Below, piece after piece: positions 25,018 through 33,394 of a stretch of 44,082 bases of DNA (position 1 is its first letter; every line of letters starts with the position of its first letter). Both the position numbers and the translations under genes were made by a program. Location: positions 117,897 to 161,978 of the forward strand of contig JAJFVL010000046.1 in assembly GCA_021371855.1 (NCBI GenBank). The letters are read 5' to 3'. This DNA comes from Bacteroidales bacterium. GTDB lineage: Bacteria; Bacteroidota; Bacteroidia; Bacteroidales; VadinHA17. A model generated the notes under the pieces. It saw nothing but the letters and a program-made list of their open reading frames with translations, made no database searches and had not been told where the DNA came from.

Positions 25018-25860
25018 TTATATACTAGCGTTAAAAGTATCACCCTTTTCAAAATCGCCTGTCTCCCACCCTCTGCGGAACCATTCCTTTCGCTGCGCTG
25101 ATGTACCATGTGTAAAAGCATCCGGAACAATACGACCCTGATATTTCATCTGCAGATTATCATCACCCACTGCTGCCGCTGCATTCATCGCTTCCTCAAT
25201 ATCACCTGCATCAAGAGTCTTAAGCATTCCCTGCTCATAATGGGCCCACATACCTGAAAGAAAATCAGCCTGAAGCTCAAGCCTCACGGTAAGCTGATTT
25301 GCCTTTGTTTCGCTCAGTCTGGATCTCTGCGAATCTACCTTTCCAAGGATGCCGAGCTGATTTTGAACATGGTGACCTATTTCATGAGCTATGACATATG
25401 CTACAGCAAAATCACCGTATGCTCCGAATTTTGTCTTCAGCTGATCACAGAAACTGAGGTCGATATAGACTTTTTCATCTCCCGGGCAGTAGAACGGTCC
25501 GCAGGCAGCACTTGCATTGCCGCATGCTGATTGCACCTGATCTCTGAAAAGGACAAGAGTGGGTAAACGGTAAGTGGAACCAGATTGTTCAAATATTTTT
25601 CCCCATACAGTTTCAGTGTCTTTAAGTACCACCGAGACAAATTGTGCCATTTCATCCTCTTCAGCAGTAGTGGTTACTTGTCCTGATTCTGTTTCTGCAC
25701 CGCCCATATTATTCAGAAGCTGTGAAGGATCTCCTCCAAGGAGCAGAACAATAATTGCGATTACTATAGTCCCGATTCCGCCACCGATTATCTTACCACC
25801 GGTGGACATACCCCTGCGGTCTTCAATGTTTCCGCTGCCTTCTCTTCCCTTCCATTTCAT
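25018..25860 (-). CDS. ypfJ: neutral zinc metallopeptidase, YpfJ family
   Basis: The 280-residue protein has a Gly-rich cytoplasmic start (MKWKGREGSGNIEDRRG), a single membrane segment (GIGTIVIAIIVLLLGG) and an extracytoplasmic catalytic domain with the zinc site AHEIGHHVQN. Further family motifs are ACGNASAACGPFYCPGD and QADFLSGMWAHYEQG, which supplies the third ligand region, and VPDAFTHGTSAQRKEWFRRGW. The family is widespread but its substrate is unknown. It is divergent from copA and has its own promoter. Confidence 0.92.
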   Translation of the reverse strand: MKWKGREGSGNIEDRRGMSTGGKIIGGGIGTIVIAIIVLLLGGDPSQLLNNMGGAETESGQVTTTAEEDEMAQFVSVVLKDTETVWGKIFEQSGSTYRLPTLVLFRDQVQSACGNASAACGPFYCPGDEKVYIDLSFCDQLKTKFGAYGDFAVAYVIAHEIGHHVQNQLGILGKVDSQRSRLSETKANQLTVRLELQADFLSGMWAHYEQGMLKTLDAGDIEEAMNAAAAVGDDNLQMKYQGRIVPDAFTHGTSAQRKEWFRRGWETGDFEKGDTFNASI

Positions 25861-25899
25861 GGTAAAAATATTTTTTGTTAATACTCAGACTATCTGATA

Positions 25900-25930
25900 C
25901 AAAACTATTGATTTTCGCCCAGAACTCAAC
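25900..25930 (-). promoter_or_regulatory. candidate promoter of ypfJ
   Basis: Minus strand GTTG (25930-25927), 19 nt, then TAGTTTTG (25907-25900). The -7 box is a full match and the -33 has TTG. It lies 40 nt before the ATG. Confidence 0.5.
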
Positions 25931-25969
25931 ATTCATCCTTCATATATGTTAGATATGTACAAGCATTTT

Positions 25970-26001
25970 TTTCTTTACGGATTTTGAATTAGATACTTTT
26001 G
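25970..26001 (+). promoter_or_regulatory. candidate promoter of copA
   Basis: TTTC (25970-25973), 20 nt, then TACTTTTG (25994-26001), ending 30 nt before the ATG. The spacing and the TTTC variant equal those of the otsB and tetR promoters in this window. Confidence 0.5.
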
Positions 26002-26031
26002 TTAAATGAGTATTGAATTAAACAGAAACTT

Positions 26032-28260
26032 ATGTCAGATAACATTCATATTTTAAAAACATACCCGGTAACCGGATTAGGATGTGCTTCATGTGCAGCC
26101 AGATCCGAATCACTTGTGAAAACATTGCCTGGAGTAAAGAGCGCCTCAGTGAATTTTGCCGATTCATCACTAAGGGTTAAATTTTCACCTGCGATTATCA
26201 CCCCTGAGGAAATAAAAAAAGCCATGCAGTCAATCGGCTATGACATAATCATTGATGAATTGAACAGTCAAAGGCTAAAGGAGGAAGCTCAGCAGAGTTT
26301 TCTGAAAAAGATCAGAAAGAACATCATCGGATCTGCAGTTTTAAGTGTACCTCTTGTGATAATAGCTATGATATTCATGGATATCCCGTATGCCAACTAT
26401 ATAATGATGTTTCTTGCAATACCGGTTGTATTCTGGTTCGGGCGCCAGTTCTACACAGGGGCAATAAAGCAGATGAAACAGCATTCAGCAAATATGGATA
26501 CATTAGTTGCATTAAGCACGGGAATAGCACTCCTGTACAGTACATTTGTGACTCTTTTCCCTGAATTGTTTCATAAAGCCGGAATACACGGGCATGTTTA
26601 TTTTGAAGCATCAGCTGTAATCATTACTTTTATTCTTCTCGGCAGATATCTTGAAGAAAAGGCAAAATCGAACACTTCATCAGCGCTGAAAAAACTGATA
26701 GGGCTACAGCCCAAAACGGTCACCCTGGTAATGAACAACGGGGAACAGAAAGAGGTCCCTGCAAGCAAAGTGATGCCCGGAGATATTTTGCTGGTGAAAC
26801 CGGGAAATAAGATCCCTTTTGACGGAACAGTCACTTCAGGGAATTCATTTGTTGACGAAAGTATGATAAACGGGGAACCTCTGGCAGTAGAAAAGAACAT
26901 CCGGTCAAAAGTATTCGCCGGCACCATAAACCAGAAGGGAAGTTTTCAGTTCCGTGCCGATAAGGTCGGTGACGATACTCTTCTTGCACAGATTATCAAA
27001 ATGGTCAGGGATGCCCAGGGAAGTAAGGCTCCTATCCAGAATCTTGCAGACAAAATAGCAGGAATATTCGTTCCTGTGATATTGGTACTTGCTTTGGTCA
27101 GCGGAATAATCTGGTATTTTTCAGGGGTCGAGGATGCTCTTGCCCACAGTCTCCTTGCTGTAGTTACGGTACTCATAATTTCATGCCCCTGCGCACTCGG
27201 ACTTGCCACCCCTACAGCCATAATGGTAGGGATAGGAAAAGGTGCTGACAACGGTATTCTTATTAAAGATGCAGAAAGCCTGGAAACAGCACACAAGATA
27301 AATGCCGTTGTTCTCGATAAGACAGGTACAATAACTATGGGAAAACCCGTCGTGGAAGACATTAAATGGGTAAAAGATATTGATATTGACAAATTCAGTA
27401 ATTTATTTCTTAACATCCAGAAAAGAAGTGAGCACCCCCTTGCCGAACCTGTTGTACGTTATCTCGAAGACTCAGAAACAAATGTTACCCCGGTATCAGC
27501 TGATGTTGAAAGCATTACAGGAAAAGGAGTCAGGGCAATCGTTGATCACAAGTTGTTTTTTGCAGGAAACAGAAGCCTCATGGATGATAACAATATTCCT
27601 GTCAATGAAAATATTCTGACCTTTTCTGAACGCTGGCAAAAGGAGGCAAAGACTGTCTTCTATTTTGCCGATGAGAATCAGGTTCTTTCTGTAGTTTCTG
27701 TTTCGGACAGGATAAAAGAATCTTCAGTTGAAGCAATAAAACAGCTGCATCATATGGGTATTGAAGTCCATATGGTTACTGGTGATAATGAACATGTTGC
27801 CAAAGCAATAGCTGCCGAGGCAGGCATCGACAGCTATAAAGCCGAAGTCCTTCCTCAGGCTAAATACGATTTTATCAGACAACTACAAAATAAAGGGAAG
27901 GTTGTTGTAATGGTCGGGGATGGTATAAATGATTCGCAGGCCCTTGCACAGGCCGATGTGAGCATAGCAATGGGAAAAGGCTCCGATATAGCAATGGATG
28001 TTGCAAAAATGACCATAATATCATCTGACCTTACCAGGATTCCGAAGGCCATCAGACTGTCAAAATATACTGTCACAACAATAAAGCAAAATCTCTTCTG
28101 GGCATTTATTTATAATATTATAGCAATACCGGTAGCTGCCGGTGTGTTATACCCATTCTTCGGCTTCCTTCTTAATCCGATGATCGCCGGAGCAGCTATG
28201 GCAATGAGTTCTGTAAGCGTTGTAAGTAACAGCCTGCGGTTGAAATTCAAGATACTTTAA
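26032..28260 (+). CDS. copA: copper-exporting P1B-type ATPase
   Basis: The 742-residue inner-membrane pump exports Cu(I) from the cytoplasm. It has one N-terminal metal-binding domain with CxxC at Cys18/Cys21 (GLGCASCAARSE, in place of the usual GMTCxxC), eight membrane helices, the intramembrane SCPCALGLATPTA, the phosphorylated Asp in VVLDKTGTITMG, the P1B-specific SEHPLAEPV, MVTGDNEH and VGDGINDSQAL. The seventh helix has FIYNIIAIP and the eighth MAMSSVSVVSNSLRLK, the YN and MxxSS pattern of Cu(I)-selective P1B-1 pumps. No copper chaperone or CsoR/CueR regulator is next to it. Confidence 0.95.
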   Translation: MSDNIHILKTYPVTGLGCASCAARSESLVKTLPGVKSASVNFADSSLRVKFSPAIITPEEIKKAMQSIGYDIIIDELNSQRLKEEAQQSFLKKIRKNIIGSAVLSVPLVIIAMIFMDIPYANYIMMFLAIPVVFWFGRQFYTGAIKQMKQHSANMDTLVALSTGIALLYSTFVTLFPELFHKAGIHGHVYFEASAVIITFILLGRYLEEKAKSNTSSALKKLIGLQPKTVTLVMNNGEQKEVPASKVMPGDILLVKPGNKIPFDGTVTSGNSFVDESMINGEPLAVEKNIRSKVFAGTINQKGSFQFRADKVGDDTLLAQIIKMVRDAQGSKAPIQNLADKIAGIFVPVILVLALVSGIIWYFSGVEDALAHSLLAVVTVLIISCPCALGLATPTAIMVGIGKGADNGILIKDAESLETAHKINAVVLDKTGTITMGKPVVEDIKWVKDIDIDKFSNLFLNIQKRSEHPLAEPVVRYLEDSETNVTPVSADVESITGKGVRAIVDHKLFFAGNRSLMDDNNIPVNENILTFSERWQKEAKTVFYFADENQVLSVVSVSDRIKESSVEAIKQLHHMGIEVHMVTGDNEHVAKAIAAEAGIDSYKAEVLPQAKYDFIRQLQNKGKVVVMVGDGINDSQALAQADVSIAMGKGSDIAMDVAKMTIISSDLTRIPKAIRLSKYTVTTIKQNLFWAFIYNIIAIPVAAGVLYPFFGFLLNPMIAGAAMAMSSVSVVSNSLRLKFKIL

Positions 28261-28272
28261 AATAATTGCAGA

Positions 28273-29004
28273 CTATTCGAGTGATTCCATCCAACGAGAA
28301 AGAAAAAGGTCATATACACAATAAAAGGTGCCAGTATTATCATTCCCCTTATAAATCATCTCTTTTTTTAGTAACGATTCAATAGCGCGTTGAACGTTAG
28401 AAGGAGTCCCTATTAAATATTTTTCAATAAATCCTTTTGAATTTGGCTGAAAAACTCTTCCTTCCTTTGCAATTGCTTTAAGAACATTCCACTGTATCGA
28501 TGTCAAAAGATTACGGTATTGAAAGAAGACCGGCTCGTGTTCTAAGATTAAATCTCTGCATATCGACCTGACATGTTCCATAGATAAGCTTTTTGTACCT
28601 GATGCAAAGACTCTGTTGCATATACTCTGTGTATAGAAAGTATGAAGCCTGCTGAAATCAACAATAAAATCCAAGGCATCTTCATCAATATTAATGTAAT
28701 ATCGTTTAAAGACCCCCCTGATAAAGTCAATATAAGTCTGACGATCTATTTCCTTCAGACATAAGAACTGTGTACTTGCAAAAAATGGGCGGGTCCCATC
28801 ACTGAACATTTCTGAAAGCAAATGTTGACTACTCCCACTGAAAATCAGGTTCACATTTGTTAATGTTTGCAATTGGCTTCTTAAAAGTGCTTCAATATTT
28901 TTTTCAGGATATCTGGTTATCTGCTGAAACTCATCTATAGCAAATAAAATCTGCTTATTAAGTAAATGTTTATTGTAAAAAACCAAATATTTCGTATTAT
29001 ACAT
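28273..29004 (-). pseudogene. AAA-type (ATP_bind/archaeal-ATPase-like) ATPase lacking its N-terminal P-loop
   Basis: The 243-residue frame contains a Walker B-like ILFAIDEFQQI near its start, an arginine/sensor segment (LIFSGSSQHLLSEMF) and a C-terminal winged-helix region (SIQWNVLKAIAKEGRVFQP to LLKKEMIYKG). That is the second half of the roughly 380-residue ATPases often found as stand-alone accessory genes in Bacteroidota. The expected N-terminal Walker A (a PRRxGKT-type loop) is missing, and I could not find it upstream in any frame. I therefore take it as a 5'-truncated remnant with an otherwise intact remainder. It converges on copA, 12 nt from its stop. Confidence 0.7.
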
Positions 29005-29022
29005 TCTGTGTTACACATTTTG

Positions 29023-29043
29023 TATCATACAGATTGTATGATA
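29023..29043. repeat. 9-bp inverted repeat upstream of the AAA remnant
   Basis: TATCATACA and TGTATGATA flank a 3-nt GAT spacer. It lies 19 nt ahead of the remnant ATG. It could be an operator or mark the point where the 5' end was lost. Confidence 0.55.
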
Positions 29044-29217
29044 TGATAATATATAACGTGGATCCATCCAAACAGATTATTTTAACAAAGTTTCGCAGAT
29101 ACTAAGTGGCCAACCGTCGGGAAACCTGACTTCATAAAGAAATAGCTGGAATGGCGAAATAAAGAAAAGCTATCTGGCTATCTGGTAAAACCATTTTTTA
29201 AAATTTATCTGAAAACA

Positions 29218-29249
29218 TTTCTGCAATTCAAAACAATATTATAGTTTTG
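29218..29249 (+). promoter_or_regulatory. candidate promoter of the tetR-led efflux operon
   Basis: TTTC (29218-29221), 20 nt, then TAGTTTTG (29242-29249), a full -7 match. The ATG is 57 nt further on, and the inverted-repeat operator lies directly after the -7 box. Confidence 0.55.
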
Positions 29250-29256
29250 TCTTTTT

Positions 29257-29278
29257 GGTTAAACCTTTAGGTTAATCC
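29257..29278. promoter_or_regulatory. candidate TetR operator (imperfect inverted repeat)
   Basis: GGTTAAACCT and AGGTTAATCC, separated by TT, match as inverted arms at 8 of 10 positions. The site covers the expected transcription start just after the -7 box, where an autorepressing TetR protein would bind. Confidence 0.55.
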
Positions 29279-29306
29279 ATATAGTTAAACAGAAAGATTA
29301 AATTTT

Positions 29307-29921
29307 ATGACAGAGAACGACAGACAAACCGAGGAAAAGATTTTTGAAGCAGCAACAGAGGTGTTCCTGGAAAAAGGTATGGATGGAGCCCGGATGCAGG
29401 ATATAGCCGACCGTGCAGGGATAAATAAGGCACTGCTTCACTATTATTTCCGGACCAAAGATCACCTGTTCGATGCCGTCTTTGAAAAAAAAGCCGGGGA
29501 GATGTTTAAAAAGTTTGAGCCCGTATTCGATGACGGGTTATCGCTGGAAGATAAAATAAGACTTTTCTTCCGGGAGCACATGGCCTTCCTTCAGGAAAAT
29601 CCCAAACTTCCCGGATTTGTTGTAACTGAAATAAACCGTAATCCTGACAGAATAAAGAAACTGTTGAAAAACGTTGACTTTAATGCTTTCTGGCTTTTGG
29701 TTTTTGAGAAGCATAAAAATGAACTGAAAAAATATAATATTTCAAAAGAAAGTTTACCCCAGTTAATGATATCGATGGCTGCAATGAGTGTTTTCCCTTT
29801 TGCTGCAAGAGGGATCCTTGAAGGAATACTTGAAAAATTAGATATTGATTTCAACAAATTTATTGAAGAGAGAATTGAGTTTGCGGCTGATTTTGTTATT
29901 AACGCAATAACCAGAAAATAA
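29307..29921 (+). CDS. TetR/AcrR-family transcriptional regulator
   Basis: The 204-residue regulator has the N-terminal TetR helix-turn-helix (ARMQDIADRAGINKALLHYYFRTKDHLFDAVF, residues about 29-60) and a ligand-binding helical C-domain of usual size. It begins a seven-gene efflux operon, an order like the CecR (YbiH)-controlled ybhGFSR system of E. coli. An inverted repeat at its own transcription start suggests autoregulation and control of the pump. Its stop is directly followed by an ATG in frame with the next gene. Confidence 0.93.
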   Translation: MTENDRQTEEKIFEAATEVFLEKGMDGARMQDIADRAGINKALLHYYFRTKDHLFDAVFEKKAGEMFKKFEPVFDDGLSLEDKIRLFFREHMAFLQENPKLPGFVVTEINRNPDRIKKLLKNVDFNAFWLLVFEKHKNELKKYNISKESLPQLMISMAAMSVFPFAARGILEGILEKLDIDFNKFIEERIEFAADFVINAITRK

Positions 29922-29954
29922 ATGCCGGGGGCTCATAAATTAAAATCTAGACAA

Positions 29955-31253
29955 ATGAAAAGGAGAATTCTTGTTTCCACCCTTCTGATAGTCTCTTGGT
30001 TATCGACACTTCAGGCCCAGAAGATCCTGACTCTCAGGGAATGTTATGAAAGAGCCTTTGCATCCAATTCACTTGCAGGTGAAAAAGAGGCTTACTCATC
30101 AATATGGAAACTGAAAGACGACAATCTGTCAAAAGGCTGGCTGCCAACACTGGATGCAAACGGGAGCTTTGTCTACAATTCGTCGGTTGTAGACATGAGA
30201 AGTGTACTGGGATCAATCTCCACAGCAGGTTTTGCCAATGCAATAAGACCTCTCCCGCATGAACAATATAAGATCACTGTCGATATTAACCAGACTATTT
30301 ATGATGGCGGTGCGATTAAAGGCGCCAGAGCTCTTGAAAAAGCAGAACTCGGTGTGAATGAAAAACAGACTGAATCTGATCTTTACAAACTCCGGGGACA
30401 AATAAACAGCTATTATTTCAGCATATTGCTCCTTGACAGACAGGAAGAGCTCCTGAATACTTACCTTGAACTTATTAACAAGCAAATTTCATCCATGCAA
30501 TCCGCTTTCAGCAACGGGACGATCATCAGATCGGATATTGATGTTATGTTCTCAGAAAAGATCAAACTTGAACAGCAAATAAGCGAAACCAACATCAAAA
30601 AAACTTCTCTCCTGAACATTTTATCTGATATTACCGGTACCAAAATTGATCCTTCAACAGATCTTGCCATCCCCATACAACCAGCTGAGACAAACGATGA
30701 GATTACCCGTCCCGAGATTCAGGTATTTGATTTGAGAAAAGAGCAACTCTCTGCCGGGCTTAAAGTTCTGCAGAGTAAGAGAATGCCTAAGGCTTATGGG
30801 TTTGCCACACTTGGTTATGGAAATCCTCCGGGCAGCAATTTCTTTAAAGACGAATTTGCACCTTACTATATGCTCGGAGCCGGTATAAAATGGAACATCT
30901 TCGACTGGAACAAGACAAAAAACGAGAAGCAGATGGTTTCATTCCAGCAGACCATTATTGAGAACAGAAAAGCCGATCTTACTGATAATCTCAACAGGCT
31001 CCTTGAATCAAAAAGGGCAGAGATTGCAAACCTTAAATCGTTGATTGAAACAGATACTGAACTTATCGCGCTCAGGAAAAGAATCACAAAAGCAGCGGAA
31101 TCTCAGTATGAAAATGGAACAATCACTGCCACTGAATATCTGAATGAGATGAATTCAGAAAGGCAGACTGCCATCAATCACGAAATTCATAAAATAAATT
31201 GTGCCATGGCCGGAACAGAATACCTGAATATCAGCGGTAAAGAAATTGAATAA
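29955..31253 (+). CDS. TolC-family outer-membrane efflux protein
   Basis: The 432-residue product is the exit duct for the downstream pump. I start it at the ATG at 29955, which gives a signal peptide (MKRRILVSTLLIVSWLSTLQA, cut before QKIL). The ATG at 29922, just after the tetR stop, would add 11 charged residues in front. The mature protein starts LTLRECYERAFASN, the family mark, and has long Gln/Glu/Lys-rich helices and barrel strands (YKITVDINQTIYDGGAI, AGIKWNIFDWNK). It is about the same size as the other TolC here but clearly a different paralogue. Confidence 0.92.
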   Translation: MKRRILVSTLLIVSWLSTLQAQKILTLRECYERAFASNSLAGEKEAYSSIWKLKDDNLSKGWLPTLDANGSFVYNSSVVDMRSVLGSISTAGFANAIRPLPHEQYKITVDINQTIYDGGAIKGARALEKAELGVNEKQTESDLYKLRGQINSYYFSILLLDRQEELLNTYLELINKQISSMQSAFSNGTIIRSDIDVMFSEKIKLEQQISETNIKKTSLLNILSDITGTKIDPSTDLAIPIQPAETNDEITRPEIQVFDLRKEQLSAGLKVLQSKRMPKAYGFATLGYGNPPGSNFFKDEFAPYYMLGAGIKWNIFDWNKTKNEKQMVSFQQTIIENRKADLTDNLNRLLESKRAEIANLKSLIETDTELIALRKRITKAAESQYENGTITATEYLNEMNSERQTAINHEIHKINCAMAGTEYLNISGKEIE

Positions 31254-31344
31254 GATAAATGATAGCCCCATAAAGTCCTGTTCAGACTGAAGGGCCAGAG
31301 GGGGACGGGAGTAAAATATATTGATAAATTACATACTCTAACAA

Positions 31345-31442
31345 TATGAAACCCACATGATTGATACCAATCACAAAAAAAATGAATATAATTCATTTTC
31401 AATCATGTGTGGTTCCATCTGACCATTAAAAATAAATTATAT
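31345..31442 (+). repeat. structured dispersed repeat, copy 1, in the 5' region of hlyD
   Basis: A left block of 33 nt (31345-31377) and a right block of 42 nt (31401-31442) are identical to a second copy at 43759-43868 on the other strand. Identity continues, bar one base, through CAG-ATGAAA into the gene start. The blocks pair: AACCCACATGATT (31350-31362) with AATCATGTG(T)GGTT (31401-31414), 13 bp with one bulged T. The 23-nt middle differs from copy 2 but is itself a hairpin (AAAATGAA and TTCATTTT, 31379-31399). Confidence 0.85.
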
Positions 31443-31446
31443 ACAG

Positions 31447-32343
31447 ATGAAAACCAGATTACTGATAATTATTGCTGCCATCCTGATCTCGGGATGTAAA
31501 AATAAAACCGAACAGGCTGATGCATTTGGTAACTTTGAAGCAACCGAGGTTATAGTTTCTGCCGAGACAAACGGCCGTATCCTGCAGTTTGATGCAGTTG
31601 AAGGTACTCTGATCGAAAAGAGTGCGACCATAGCACTGATCGATACCACCCTTTTGCATCTTCAGAAAGCTGAAATTGAAGCAGGGATGAAAAGTGTCAG
31701 GGCACGCATTGCATCAATTGATGCTCAGAACGATATCCTGAACCAGCAGATTGACAACCTGAAAATAAATATCGCACGGGTTGAAAAGATGCTCAGGGAT
31801 GATGCTGCGACACAAAAGCAACTGGATGATCTTACCGGACAGGAAGCTGTACTGAGGAAACAGATTGCTGCCAACAATACCCAGAAAGCCTCCGTTGCAG
31901 CTGAACTTACAGTTTATGAATCAAAAGCAGCAACCCTTGATGAACAGATTGCAAGGTGCTCTGTAAAGAGTCCCACCAGGGGAACAGTCATTGAAAAATA
32001 TTCAGAAGCAGGCGAAATAACCTCTGCCGGCAAACCACTGGTTAAAATTGCCGATATGTCGGTCATTAAGCTAAAGGTATATATAAGCGGTGCAGATCTT
32101 GGAAGTTTTAAGACCGGTCAGAAATGCACAGTAAGGATAGACAAAGGGAAGGATGAATTCACTTCATTCCCGGGAACAATCAGTTATATTTCAGAAAAGG
32201 CGGAGTTTACTCCCAAAATCATCCAGACGAAAGAAGAACGTGTATTAATGGTTTATGCCGTAAACATTGATGTTAATAACGACGGTTCTCTTAAATCGGG
32301 CATGCCGGGAGAAGCTATTTTCTCAGAAACCAATAACCGGTAA
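31447..32343 (+). CDS. HlyD-family efflux adaptor lipoprotein (YbhG-like)
   Basis: The 298-residue membrane-fusion protein begins with a lipoprotein signal (MKTRLLIIIAAILISGC, Cys17). A first lipoyl half (ETNGRILQFDAVEGTLIEKS), a long coiled-coil hairpin (about 65-165, with DNLKINIARVEKMLRDDAATQKQ broken over it), the second half (RCSVKSPTRGTVIEKYSEAGE) and a beta-barrel domain follow. It links the ABC-2 pump to TolC. It lies 193 nt after tolC, and that gap is largely the structured repeat, which runs directly into its ATG. Confidence 0.92.
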   Translation: MKTRLLIIIAAILISGCKNKTEQADAFGNFEATEVIVSAETNGRILQFDAVEGTLIEKSATIALIDTTLLHLQKAEIEAGMKSVRARIASIDAQNDILNQQIDNLKINIARVEKMLRDDAATQKQLDDLTGQEAVLRKQIAANNTQKASVAAELTVYESKAATLDEQIARCSVKSPTRGTVIEKYSEAGEITSAGKPLVKIADMSVIKLKVYISGADLGSFKTGQKCTVRIDKGKDEFTSFPGTISYISEKAEFTPKIIQTKEERVLMVYAVNIDVNNDGSLKSGMPGEAIFSETNNR

Positions 32344-32344
32344 C

Positions 32345-33265
32345 ATGAATAAGGTCATCGAATCATCGGGTATCAGCAGAAGTTTTGGCAAAACCAGGGC
32401 CCTCGATAATATCTCATTCTATGTGGATGAAGCGGAGGTTTTTGGTTTTATTGGCCCCGATGGTGCAGGAAAAACAACCCTTTTCAGGATCATTACAACG
32501 CTCCTTCTTCCCGATGAAGGAGAGATGAAGGTCCTTGGACTGGATAGTACAAAAGAGTATAAAGAACTGCGTAAACATATTGGCTACATGCCGGGACGAT
32601 TCAGCCTGTACCAGGATCTGTCGGTAGAAGAGAACCTTAACTTTTATGCCACAGTCTTCGGCACAACTGTCAGGGAAAACTATGACCTGATATCAGATAT
32701 TTATTCACACATCGAACCATTCGGGAAAAGGCTTGCAGGTCAACTATCAGGAGGGATGAAACAGAAACTGGCTCTGTCGTGTGCACTGATCCACAAACCG
32801 GCACTTCTTGTCCTGGATGAACCTACAACGGGGGTCGATGCAGTCTCAAGATCAGAATTCTGGGACATGCTGGCGAAGCTTCGCAAACATAATATTACAA
32901 TAATAGTATCGACACCATATATGGATGAAGCTATGAAATGCGACAGGGTGGCACTGATACAGAATGGTAAAATTCTGGATATCGATTCTCCGGGGAAAAT
33001 AAGGGATGGCTTCAGCAGGAAGCTCTTTTCAGTCAGGTCCTCTGAAAAATTCAGGCTTATAACTGCATTACGTGAACATCCGGGAACAGTAACAGCATAT
33101 CCTTTCGGCGATTCGGTGCATGTGACATTAATAAACGATAAAGCAGCAGATTCCCTTTACGACTATCTGATTGCCAAAGGGATAAAAGATGTTTCTGTTC
33201 AGGAAACTGAAGCGGGTATTGAAGACAGGTTCCTGGAACTCATGGAAAAAGGCGCAACGGCGTAA
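32345..33265 (+). CDS. ABC transporter ATPase (YbhF N-half-like), H-loop His replaced
   Basis: The 306-residue ATPase starts at the ATG at 32345, one base after the hlyD stop. Motifs are Walker A GPDGAGKTT, signature LSGGMKQKLALS, Walker B LLVLDEPTTGVD and the segment IVSTPYMDEA, where the usual switch His is Pro. That same STPYMDEA variant occurs in related N-terminal ABC halves such as YbhF/RbbA. A C-terminal extension of about 80 residues (FSVRSSEKFRLI and onward) is typical of drug-exporter ATPases. The last codons and the stop lie inside an octamer repeat array. In E. coli the corresponding two ATPase halves form one protein. Confidence 0.93.
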   Translation: MNKVIESSGISRSFGKTRALDNISFYVDEAEVFGFIGPDGAGKTTLFRIITTLLLPDEGEMKVLGLDSTKEYKELRKHIGYMPGRFSLYQDLSVEENLNFYATVFGTTVRENYDLISDIYSHIEPFGKRLAGQLSGGMKQKLALSCALIHKPALLVLDEPTTGVDAVSRSEFWDMLAKLRKHNITIIVSTPYMDEAMKCDRVALIQNGKILDIDSPGKIRDGFSRKLFSVRSSEKFRLITALREHPGTVTAYPFGDSVHVTLINDKAADSLYDYLIAKGIKDVSVQETEAGIEDRFLELMEKGATA

Positions 33266-33370
33266 AGGCGCAACGGCGCAAAGGGGCAATGGTGCAATGG
33301 TGTAAAGGTGCAACGGCGCAAAGGCTCAACGGTGCAACGGGGCAAAGGTGCAACGGGGCAAGGGCTAAAC
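33251..33370 (+). repeat. 15-unit octamer tandem array, consensus GGYGCAAM
   Basis: Fifteen consecutive 8-bp units fit GGCGCAAC, GGCGCAAA, GGTGCAAC and close variants without any indel. The array covers the last five codons and stop of the upstream ATPase gene and most of the gap to the next. The stop TAA (33263-33265) is itself a C-to-T variant of the CAA in unit 2. Confidence 0.9.
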
Positions 33371-33394
33371 GGCAAACTGATTAAAGAATATTAA

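Larger units (their letters stand above)
29005..29306. other. intergenic region between the AAA remnant and tetR
   Basis: About 300 nt with no supported gene. It holds a 9-bp perfect inverted repeat (29023-29031 with 29035-29043) close to the break in the AAA gene, then the tetR promoter and operator. A frame on the minus strand near 29100-29160 reads FLYEVRFPDGWPL but matches nothing I recognise. Confidence 0.5.

Noticed and set aside
31345..31442. Structured repeat as insertion-sequence ends
   Set aside because: No transposase frame lies between or beside the copies, no target duplications are visible, and the core is only 23-35 nt; an IS is not supported, though a non-autonomous mobile hairpin is not excluded.
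33251..33370. Octamer array as a CRISPR array
   Set aside because: Units are 8 bp with no spacers and no cas genes nearby; it is a simple tandem repeat.
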